Source: Phycisphaerae bacterium (GTDB lineage Bacteria > Planctomycetota > Phycisphaerae > Phycisphaerales > SM1A02). Taken from it: a stretch of 22,061 nucleotides of DNA. Of this stretch, positions 15,579 through 22,061 are shown piece by piece (within the stretch, counting starts at the first letter, position 1; each line of letters opens with the position of its first letter). Where the stretch lies: NCBI GenBank assembly GCA_002683195.1, contig NYSW01000063.1:113268-135328 (forward strand). The letters run 5' to 3'. A program made the position numbers and the translations under genes. The notes below the pieces were generated by a model, which was given only the letters and a program-made list of their open reading frames with translations, was not told the DNA's origin and did not search any database.

Positions 15579-17123
15579 ATGGTCTCCGATGGTGCCAATC
15601 TGTCTCCGCGGCAACGGCGTTTGATTCTCGTCTCGATGACGGGATCGCTCGCCATGATCATGATGGATACGACCGTGGTCGGGGTCGCACTTCCGGAAAT
15701 CGGGCGTGATCTAGGAATCGGCGAAGCCACGGTCGCGTGGGTGGTCAACGCCTACCTCTTGGCGATGGCCTCCTTGATCGCCCTCGGCGGTCGAATCGGA
15801 GATCTCATCGGCAAGCCGAGAGCCTTCCGTCTCGGGGTGATCACGTTCGCGCTTTCGAGCCTGGGTTGTGGCTTTTCAACCAGCGGGACGATGCTCATCG
15901 GATGTCGAGTGCTTCAGGCGGTCGGAGCGGTGCTCATGCAACCAGCTTCCAGCGCCATCGTCATTTCGACCGCGCTCCCCGGACGAGAAGGCCGCGCCAT
16001 GGGCGTGTACATCGGCATTTCGATGCTGGGGCTCGTCGCGGGGCCGGTACTCGGTGGTTTCATCACCGAGAAGATCGGCTGGGCCTGGATCTTCTTCATC
16101 AACCTTCCCATCGCCGCGTTCGCGTTGATCATGGTGTCGATCGCCCGGCCTCCTCGTCTGCAGGATCCGGAGAAGGGCCTCGACCTTCCGAGTGTCGGAC
16201 TTCTCGTGGTGAGTGTTCCACTGGCGATCGGATCCATCCAGCAGTCCGGGGTGTGGGGGCTCTTCGATTGGAAGACCCTCTCGGGGGTGTTCGTGGGGCT
16301 GTTGGCGTTCGGGCTCTTCGTTCACCGTCAGTCGAGGCTTTCCCGCCCGTTGATCAACGTCAAACTGTTTCGTGATCGAGGCTTTCTGGCGGATGCCGGC
16401 ATGCTTGGTTTCATGCAGTTCGCGCTGGTCGGCACGGTGATTCACCTCTCACTGCTGACCCAGTCGACCTTTGGTTTCGATCCTCAGGCCGCAGGTCTCG
16501 CGACCCTGCCGTTGGTGGTCCCGGTACTGCTTCTGGTTCATTTTTCGGGTCGGGGTTACGACCGGTTCGGAGTCCGCCCGCTTGCGATTCCCGCCACGAT
16601 CATCGCGGGGGGGTCGGTCGTGTTCCTCGGCGTCGCGGCCTTGAAGGGCTCCCTTCCCTTGCTGTTCGTTGGAATGGTGATCCTTGGAGTGGCGATGCCG
16701 TTCGTCAACATGCCGGCCAACACGGATGGCATGCGGCGGGTCGGCATGGAGCGGCGTGGGGTCGCATCCGGGCTCCTTCAATCGGTTCGCATGATCGGTG
16801 CGGCGCTCGGTATCGCGGTCACCGCGGCGGTCGCCAACCAGTTTCAGATCTCGGAAACCATGCTCGAGGGATTGGAATGCGGCGAGGTCGACCAAGAGCT
16901 GATCAGGCGCGCCGCCTCCGGTGATCTGGCCGCACTCGAGTTGTTGGGCGCCGGACTTCCAGCCGACTCACCCTGCCTGGTCGCGGTCAAGGCGGGTATC
17001 GCCGAAGGCATCGGATGGGGATTCGTAGTGGCGGGCCTGATCTCGCTGGTCGCCTTGCTGGCGGCTCTGGCCTGGGTGCCGGCCCCGGCCCCGGCCCCGG
17101 CGGAGCCGGCCGATCCGGCCTGA
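15579..17123 (+). CDS. MFS transporter, DHA2 (EmrB/QacA-like) drug exporter
   Basis: This 514-residue membrane protein has about 14 hydrophobic segments, the DHA2 size class. Family motifs are clear: MDTTVVGVALPEIGRDL (motif D1), GGRIGDLIGKPRAFRLG (motif A), and GISMLGLVAGPVLGGFI (antiporter motif C), followed by W-x-FFINLPI, a DHA2 hallmark. It is expected to export hydrophobic compounds using the proton gradient. The C-terminus is an odd PAPAPAPAEPADPA tail encoded by GC-rich hexamer repeats. The Shine-Dalgarno at ATG 15579 is weak. An outer-membrane partner or EmrA-like adaptor is not encoded nearby. Its stop codon TGA abuts the stop of the opposite-strand SixA gene with no spacer. Confidence 0.93.
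   Translation: MVSDGANLSPRQRRLILVSMTGSLAMIMMDTTVVGVALPEIGRDLGIGEATVAWVVNAYLLAMASLIALGGRIGDLIGKPRAFRLGVITFALSSLGCGFSTSGTMLIGCRVLQAVGAVLMQPASSAIVISTALPGREGRAMGVYIGISMLGLVAGPVLGGFITEKIGWAWIFFINLPIAAFALIMVSIARPPRLQDPEKGLDLPSVGLLVVSVPLAIGSIQQSGVWGLFDWKTLSGVFVGLLAFGLFVHRQSRLSRPLINVKLFRDRGFLADAGMLGFMQFALVGTVIHLSLLTQSTFGFDPQAAGLATLPLVVPVLLLVHFSGRGYDRFGVRPLAIPATIIAGGSVVFLGVAALKGSLPLLFVGMVILGVAMPFVNMPANTDGMRRVGMERRGVASGLLQSVRMIGAALGIAVTAAVANQFQISETMLEGLECGEVDQELIRRAASGDLAALELLGAGLPADSPCLVAVKAGIAEGIGWGFVVAGLISLVALLAALAWVPAPAPAPAEPADPA
17079..17100 (+). repeat. GC-rich hexamer repeat (CCGGCC/CCCCGG units)
   Basis: Consecutive CCGGCC-type units at the 3' end of the MFS gene encode an alternating Pro-Ala tail. 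Together with the following GCCGGCC stretch they can fold into a GC-rich stem. Because the convergent genes leave no intergenic room, this might contribute to termination. Confidence 0.7.
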
Positions 17124-17618
17124 TCATTCAGGCAGTTCGCGAGGCCGCCGGATCTCGTCGGGCATGAAATCATCGATCGACGACTCGGCCCAGGACGCCG
17201 CCTTGAGGTGGGCCGAGATCATGGTTCCGGTGGGAACTTCGACCGGTCGTCCGAAGATCGCGCCGGACAATTCTTCGATGCCGGGATTGTGAGCGACCAG
17301 CATGACCCGACCGACATCGGGTCCGACGCCCTTCGCCGTTTCCAGAAGCACGCCGGGACTGGCGTGGTAGAGCTTCTGCTCCCAACGGACAGGACCGTTC
17401 CAACTCGCGGCGGCGATCCAGATCGCCACCGTCTCCCGGGTGCGGGTGCTGTCGCTGGACAGGATGATGTCGGGGACCAGATCGACTTCGGCCGCGAGGC
17501 GTCCCATGCGTTCGGCGTCACGGCGTCCTCGTTCGTTGAGTGGGCGGTCGTGGTCTCGCAGGCCGGCATCCGACCAGGAACTCTTGGCGTGTCGAAAGAG
17601 GATCAACTCACGGTTCAT
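17124..17618 (-). CDS. sixA: SixA-like phosphohistidine phosphatase (histidine phosphatase superfamily)
   Basis: This 164-residue protein matches SixA in length. The catalytic motif is LFRHAKSSW (R9, H10; SixA-type RHA/GKA-x2), with SSDSTRTRET (R59) and LVAHNPGIEEL (second catalytic H110). The family removes phosphate from phosphohistidine; E. coli SixA acts on histidine-phosphotransfer domains or the nitrogen-PTS protein NPr. The start at ATG 17618 is chosen because MNRELILFRHAK is a canonical N-terminus; the open frame upstream lacks family features and overlaps the upstream gene. It has no signal peptide and is probably cytoplasmic. It lies 64 bases downstream of the propeller-protein gene on the same strand and may be co-transcribed with it, though a functional link is not evident. 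Confidence 0.92.
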   Translation of the reverse strand: MNRELILFRHAKSSWSDAGLRDHDRPLNERGRRDAERMGRLAAEVDLVPDIILSSDSTRTRETVAIWIAAASWNGPVRWEQKLYHASPGVLLETAKGVGPDVGRVMLVAHNPGIEELSGAIFGRPVEVPTGTMISAHLKAASWAESSIDDFMPDEIRRPRELPE

Positions 17619-17682
17619 GGATGGCGTCCCAGTGGGGCGGGCGAAGCGAATCGGACCTCGACCGTCCGATGATGCGAACCGA

Positions 17683-19812
17683 TCAGGGGCGGCAGGGTCC
17701 GAACGCGGAGAGCAGCAGGCCGAAGTCGCTTCCGCCGACGTTGCCGTCCTGGTCGAGGTCGCCGAGCCCGGCGCCGCCCCAGTTGGAGAGGAGGACGCCG
17801 ATGTCTCCGCCGGAGACTTCAAGATCTCCGTTGAGATCCGCCGGGCAGGGATTTGCCGGAGGCGAGTACCGGATGGGACTCTGGTCGTATCGAACCGCCA
17901 GCAGATCACCCGAAAATGGGTCGTGCACGATCGACGTGACGGCTCCGGCCGTGGAATCGAAGGGACGGATCTCGACGGGCTCGCCCGCCTCGTCGAGGCG
18001 AGCGTATTTCATCCAACCGAAGACGTAGTCGGCGAAGATCATCCCTTGCCATTCGGAGGGCCAGCGGGAATCGATGACCATGGCGCCTCCGGTGACCGAA
18101 TTTCCCGCGAAGGCATTTCCGGCCACCGGGCTGGAAGGGGTTCCCATCTGTGAGAAGTCGGCCGTTCCATTCGCATCGAAATTCGGAATGCGAGTCTGGG
18201 GGATGTTGTGACGCCATTCGATGTCGGGGCGTCGGTGTTCGAACGAACTTTCCGATGCGAGCGGGCTGAACTGGAGATCGGGAGTTTCAAGGCAGTCGAT
18301 GTTCGGGCCGTTGTTGACCGTGCTGGTCATCCTCAGAACATGGGTCCCGGGTGAGAGCGAGAGTTCCAGCCAGTGGATCCTCCAGTTGATCCAGGCGCCG
18401 GTCGAAGGCGCGTCGAAGGTCTGGAGGAAGGTTCCATCGAGCAGGAGGTCGACCGGTCTCGGCTGCCCGCCTCCATTCGCCCACCGAAGGCCGTAGCGGC
18501 GGGGCTTCCGGTCGGGGACGATGATTTCAAATTCGACCCACTCGCCGACGGCGCCGCCGAAGTCGAGGTAATCGTCTCCCGACCAACCGGCCCACTCGCG
18601 ATTTGGTTCGGGGCCGTCCCAGTCCGACGGCTTCAACCAGGCCGGATCGCAGGGGTTGGAGGGGATCCGTCCGGCTTCGACCAGCAGGTCGCGAAAGCGA
18701 AAGCGGGGTTCGCAATCAGCGTCGGCGAGAGGATTCGCGACCAGGCTGTTCTGCACATCCGTCCCCCAGTAGCCGCCGTTGGGATCGAGCCCCTCGAACA
18801 GCGGCCAGCCGAGATTCATCCCGCCGGTGGGGACGAGCCCGGCCTCTTCCCGGGTGGACCAACCCACGTCTCCGTAGATCACCGTTCCTGGATCACCGGC
18901 TGCGGGGTCCGTGCTTCCGGTGTTCGCATCCATGGTGATCCGGAAACCGTTCCGAAGACCCAGCGTCCAGACCCGGCTCCGGGCGAACCTCGGTCCGGCC
19001 TTCGAGTACCAGGGATTGCTGGAGACGCCGTCGCCGGTTTCAGGATCGAGACGGAGAATCTTCCCGGCCAGGCAGTCGATCTGCTGGGCGCGGAATGCAC
19101 CGACATCGTCTCGTGCGTTGATGATCCCGTCCCCAAGTCCCTGATTCACGGAGCCACCGTCAACCTGTCCGCCGGTATCGACTTCGCCGTAACTCGCCGA
19201 GTCACCCATCGAGGCGAGAAGGGTCCCGTCGCGACCGAAGGCGAGACTGCCGACCGCGTGCGACTGGTGAAGGATGGGCAGGCCGGTGTTGATGGACTCG
19301 CCGAGCAGGATTTTTCGGGTCGACGGGTCGACCACGCTTCGATCGCTCTCCGCGGTGGCGGTGTATCGAGTGATTCGTCCGATCGACGCGGAGAAGTAAT
19401 CGTCCGCCTCCGGGTCGTAGGCCGGGGTCCCCGCATTGAGCAGGTGATGTCGGTCCACCACGTAGAGAAGGTACACGTGGCCGTTGGCGGAAAAGTCGGG
19501 ATCCGCCGCGAGTCCGAGCATTCCGTGGTCTCGCCAGTCGCCCACCTCGTCGCTGATGTCGAGCAGGGGTTCGACGCTGGCAAGTCCGTCGGGGCCGACG
19601 GTCCAGGCTCGGCCCGCTTTTTCCCAGGCGATGAAGCGGCCGTCTCCGGTCGGGACGATGCCCACGATCTGGCCCCAGTCGCCCGGCCAGAATTCCCGGG
19701 TGAATCCTTCGGGAGGCGCTGCGGCGGAGGCTTGCCTGGAGACCGGGAGGAAGCAACCAAGGCAAAAGGTGATCGTGAGGATGACGAGCAGAGTGCGGTG
19801 CATGTCCATCAT
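17683..19812 (-). CDS. secreted glucose/sorbosone-dehydrogenase-like beta-propeller with CBM6/35-like insert and dockerin-like tail
   Basis: The product is 709 residues from ATG 19812; ATG 19803 is also plausible. The signal peptide runs to about residue 30 (QASA/AAPPE). A PQQ-type sugar-dehydrogenase propeller occupies about 35-345, with QSHAVGSLAFGRDGTLLASM (a His like the catalytic His of soluble glucose dehydrogenase, about H185), AGKILRLDPETGDG and MNLGWPLFEGL. Residues about 406-511 form a CBM6/35-like jelly-roll (DYLDFGGAVGEWVEFEIIVP to GTHVLRM...NIDCLE). Propeller motifs then resume (FADYVFGWMKYARL, about 590-610). Residues 659-704 carry two calcium loops (DLNGDLEVSGGD, DLDQDGNVGGSD), a dockerin-like pair. 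It is probably extracellular and binds or oxidises sugars; cofactor use is unproven. It is a tandem paralogue of the gene 49 bases upstream. Confidence 0.9.
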   Translation of the reverse strand: MMDMHRTLLVILTITFCLGCFLPVSRQASAAAPPEGFTREFWPGDWGQIVGIVPTGDGRFIAWEKAGRAWTVGPDGLASVEPLLDISDEVGDWRDHGMLGLAADPDFSANGHVYLLYVVDRHHLLNAGTPAYDPEADDYFSASIGRITRYTATAESDRSVVDPSTRKILLGESINTGLPILHQSHAVGSLAFGRDGTLLASMGDSASYGEVDTGGQVDGGSVNQGLGDGIINARDDVGAFRAQQIDCLAGKILRLDPETGDGVSSNPWYSKAGPRFARSRVWTLGLRNGFRITMDANTGSTDPAAGDPGTVIYGDVGWSTREEAGLVPTGGMNLGWPLFEGLDPNGGYWGTDVQNSLVANPLADADCEPRFRFRDLLVEAGRIPSNPCDPAWLKPSDWDGPEPNREWAGWSGDDYLDFGGAVGEWVEFEIIVPDRKPRRYGLRWANGGGQPRPVDLLLDGTFLQTFDAPSTGAWINWRIHWLELSLSPGTHVLRMTSTVNNGPNIDCLETPDLQFSPLASESSFEHRRPDIEWRHNIPQTRIPNFDANGTADFSQMGTPSSPVAGNAFAGNSVTGGAMVIDSRWPSEWQGMIFADYVFGWMKYARLDEAGEPVEIRPFDSTAGAVTSIVHDPFSGDLLAVRYDQSPIRYSPPANPCPADLNGDLEVSGGDIGVLLSNWGGAGLGDLDQDGNVGGSDFGLLLSAFGPCRP

Positions 19813-19861
19813 TCTGGGGCATCCCGTGAATTCTGGCCAGCAGAAAACGTTCGACTTCGTC

Positions 19862-22061
19862 CTACTTCTTGCAGGGGCCCCAGGCGGAGAGAAGGAGACC
19901 GATATCTCCGGCATCGTTGGTCCCGTCTGCGTTCAGGTCGCCAGGACCAGCTTCACCCCAGAGGGCGAGTAGAAGACCGAGGTCACCGGAATCGATCGCC
20001 TGGTCTTGATTCAGATCCTCGGGGCAGAACGAGATGGGGCTCGTGAAGGCGGCGAGCAGGAATCCCAGATCGGCACCGTTGACGACACCATCGTCATTGA
20101 TGTCCCCGGGGTCGCTTCCTCCCCAGCCTGAAAGGAGAAGTCCGAGATCGGCCCCGTCGACCCTTCCGTCCTGATTCAGATCTGCGGGGTCCAGTGGGGA
20201 TGGCGGCGTGATTCTGACGGGGTTCTGATTCCACCGGACGGCGAGCATCGCTCCTGAGCTCGGGTCATGGGTGAGGGCGGTGAGCGGGCCTCCGGCGAAG
20301 CTGATCTTTTCAACCGCGATCGGCAGACCTTCCGAATCGAATCGCATCATCCGGATCCAGCCGTAGATGAAATCGGCGAAGTAGATGCCACGCCATTCCG
20401 GCGGCCAGCGTTGGTCATCGATTCGAATCACGGCAGCCACGCAGTTTCCGGAGAAGGAGTCACCGGCGACCGGGCAACCTTCCTCCTCCAGAATCGAGTT
20501 GGTCGCGGTTCCCTCGTTCGTGAGAATGGGGACCCGTGCCTGACTGCTGTTGTGGCGCCAGTCGATGGTGGGTCGTTGGTGTGAGAAGGAGATCTCATTC
20601 GCCAGCAGGGTGTGAGGGAGTCCGGGGGTATCCAGTCGATCGATGTATGCGTTGGACGCTTCGGTGGCTCTCAACTTCAAGACGTGCGGGCCGGGTGACA
20701 AGGACAGTTCGAATGATCTTCGGGCCCAGGCGTTCCAGGCGCCGGTCGTTTCGAGTTCGAACGAGTCGAAGGGTTTTTCATCAACCAGGATTTCCACCGG
20801 ACGCTTCGAGCTCGATCCGTTGGCGTATCGGATGGCGTAGATTCGAGGGCTTCGGTCTGGCACCATGATGGTGAATTCGATCCAGTCCCCGGTCGATCCG
20901 CCGAAGTCGACGTGCCCCTCGCCGGTCCAACCGGATGAGTTCCGGGCCGGGGCCCCGCCTTGCCAGTCGCTTGGCTCGACCCAGGCGGGATCGCAGGGAT
21001 TGCATCTGATTTCGCCTTCCTGCGCGAGCAGATCACGAAAACGTAGTCCTTCAGGACAGTCCGGGCCGGCGAGGGGATTGACGAGGAACGGGTGAATGGT
21101 GTCGCTCGGCCAGTATCCGAACGACGGGTCAAGGCCTTCGTACAAGGGCCATCCGAGGTTCACGCCCGGGGCGTCGACGATACCCATTTCTTCCCGCGAT
21201 CCGGCACCGACGTCTCCGTAGACGATCTCCCCCGGATCTCCGGCGGATGGGTCTTGCGAGCCCGAGTCCGGCGTGACTGAAATTCGAAATGCGTTGCGGA
21301 GGCCCAGGGCCCAGACACGGCTCCGAGCATTGCGGGGCGATTTCGGTTGGAACCACGGATTGCTTGCGACGCCGTCTCCTGTCTCGGGATCGATTCGGAG
21401 AAGCTTCCCGGCCAGGGAGTCGAGCATCTGGGCTCGATACGAACCGACGTTCTCTTCCGGCGTGATGATGCCGTCTCTCAGACCTTGTTCGACCCAACCG
21501 CCGGCGACCGGTCCTCCGGTGTCAGTGGTATAGCCCCCGGTGTCGCCCATCGACAGGATCAGAGTGCCGTCGGTACCGAACGCGAGCGAGCCGAGTCCAT
21601 GCGAGGTGTTGATGATCGGGAGCCCCGTCGAAATCGAATCTCCGAGGATCACCTTTCGGGTGGAAGGGTCGATGATGGATCGCCGACTCTCGGCGGTCGC
21701 GGTGTAGCGGGTGACGCGACCGATGGTGGCGGCCACGAAGTCATTGACTTCCGGGTCGTATCCAGGAGTTTCCGCGAAGTCGAGATGGTGCCGGTCCACG
21801 ACGTAGAGCAGGTAGACATGCCCGTTGCTCAGGAAATCAGGATCCAAGGCGAGTCCGAGCAGTCCGTGATCTCGATAGGAGTTGACCTCTTCGGTGATGT
21901 CGAAGAGTGGTTCCACGCTGGCGAGCCCGTCGGGGCCGACCATCCAGCCCATGCCGCCGCGCTCCCAGGCCACGAAACGTCCATCACCCACCGCCTCGAT
22001 GCCGACCACCTCGCCCCAGTCTCCGGGCCACGGTTCCAAGGTGAATTCGTCTTGCGGGGCG
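19862..22061 (-). CDS. paralogous propeller/CBM/double-dockerin protein (5' end outside window)
   Basis: There are 732 visible residues; the frame stays open through the right edge. The TTG at 22039 is not the real start, because in-frame residues APQDEFT upstream align with APPEGFT of the downstream paralogue, just after its signal peptide. The order is the same: propeller (TSHGLGSLAFGTDGTLILSM, AGKLLRIDPETGDG, VNLGWPLYEGLDP), CBM6/35-like insert (HVDFGGSTGDWIEFTIMVPD to AYIDRLD), and final propeller region (YFADFIYGWIRMMRF). The tail has four calcium loops (DLNQDGRVDGAD, DINDDGVVNGAD, DLNQDQAIDSGD, DLNADGTNDAGD), twice that of its neighbour, ending GPCKK. The third loop has Gln in place of Gly at position 6. 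It is first in a probable operon with 17683-19812 and the SixA gene. It is predicted to be secreted. Confidence 0.9.
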   Translation of the reverse strand, partial: APQDEFTLEPWPGDWGEVVGIEAVGDGRFVAWERGGMGWMVGPDGLASVEPLFDITEEVNSYRDHGLLGLALDPDFLSNGHVYLLYVVDRHHLDFAETPGYDPEVNDFVAATIGRVTRYTATAESRRSIIDPSTRKVILGDSISTGLPIINTSHGLGSLAFGTDGTLILSMGDTGGYTTDTGGPVAGGWVEQGLRDGIITPEENVGSYRAQMLDSLAGKLLRIDPETGDGVASNPWFQPKSPRNARSRVWALGLRNAFRISVTPDSGSQDPSAGDPGEIVYGDVGAGSREEMGIVDAPGVNLGWPLYEGLDPSFGYWPSDTIHPFLVNPLAGPDCPEGLRFRDLLAQEGEIRCNPCDPAWVEPSDWQGGAPARNSSGWTGEGHVDFGGSTGDWIEFTIMVPDRSPRIYAIRYANGSSSKRPVEILVDEKPFDSFELETTGAWNAWARRSFELSLSPGPHVLKLRATEASNAYIDRLDTPGLPHTLLANEISFSHQRPTIDWRHNSSQARVPILTNEGTATNSILEEEGCPVAGDSFSGNCVAAVIRIDDQRWPPEWRGIYFADFIYGWIRMMRFDSEGLPIAVEKISFAGGPLTALTHDPSSGAMLAVRWNQNPVRITPPSPLDPADLNQDGRVDGADLGLLLSGWGGSDPGDINDDGVVNGADLGFLLAAFTSPISFCPEDLNQDQAIDSGDLGLLLALWGEAGPGDLNADGTNDAGDIGLLLSAWGPCKK

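Noticed and set aside
17619..17909. N-terminal extension of the SixA-like protein
   Set aside because: It overlaps the 3' end of the propeller gene, and the SixA fold begins at the chosen Met.
18373..20046. 557-codon plus-strand open frame opposite the propeller protein genes
   Set aside because: It is antisense to two well-supported genes and crosses their junction; no domain is visible.

Overview
The window looks like chromosomal DNA from a GC-rich Gram-negative bacterium, most probably a planctomycete of the Phycisphaerae type. This is inferred from three traits that recur in that group: secreted proteins ending in calcium-loop (dockerin-like) tails of the form DLNxDGxVxGADLGLLLxxWG, a secreted protein ending in a VPTPG / hydrophobic / poly-Arg sorting signal, and many secreted or lipoprotein signal peptides. 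No rRNA, tRNA, CRISPR array, transposase or phage gene was seen.

Layout. (1) Positions 1-1830, plus strand: the end of a TPR lipoprotein-like gene (TadD-like), then two small Flp-type pilin genes and a third short single-helix protein with a similar pre-pilin motif. This is probably the tail of a tight-adherence (Tad/Flp) pilus locus. (2) 2032-2685, plus: a secreted protein with a PEP-CTERM-like C-terminus, closed by a strong bidirectional terminator at 2709-2748. (3) 2808-13943, all minus strand: read 5' to 3' on that strand, a DUF819 membrane protein, a 657-base gene-poor stretch, a secreted S9 prolyl-oligopeptidase-type peptidase, an RND efflux pair (lipoprotein adaptor plus inner-membrane pump), a metallo-beta-lactamase-fold hydrolase overlapping the pump gene, and an exported MsrB-MsrA methionine sulfoxide reductase fusion. 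(4) 14233-17123, plus: a protein of unknown function with a helix-turn-helix-like N-terminus, then a DHA2-type MFS drug transporter. (5) 17124-22061, minus: a SixA-like phosphohistidine phosphatase and two tandem paralogous secreted sugar-dehydrogenase-like beta-propeller proteins, each with a CBM6/35-like insert and dockerin-like tail. The second runs off the right edge.

How the parts may work together. The adaptor, pump, hydrolase and Msr genes are closely packed and could form one envelope-stress/detoxification operon, although no outer-membrane channel gene is present. The paired propeller proteins look like carbohydrate-targeted extracellular oxidoreductases or lectin-like binders that arose by tandem duplication. 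The most unusual features are the duplicated propeller + inserted CBM + one-versus-two dockerin architecture, the G-x4-E pilin trio, the MsrB-first exported fusion, the unclassified protein at 14233-15492, and the gene-poor stretch at 12012-12668 with a perfect 22-bp palindrome and three tandem 8-mers. None of these is proven novel from sequence alone.
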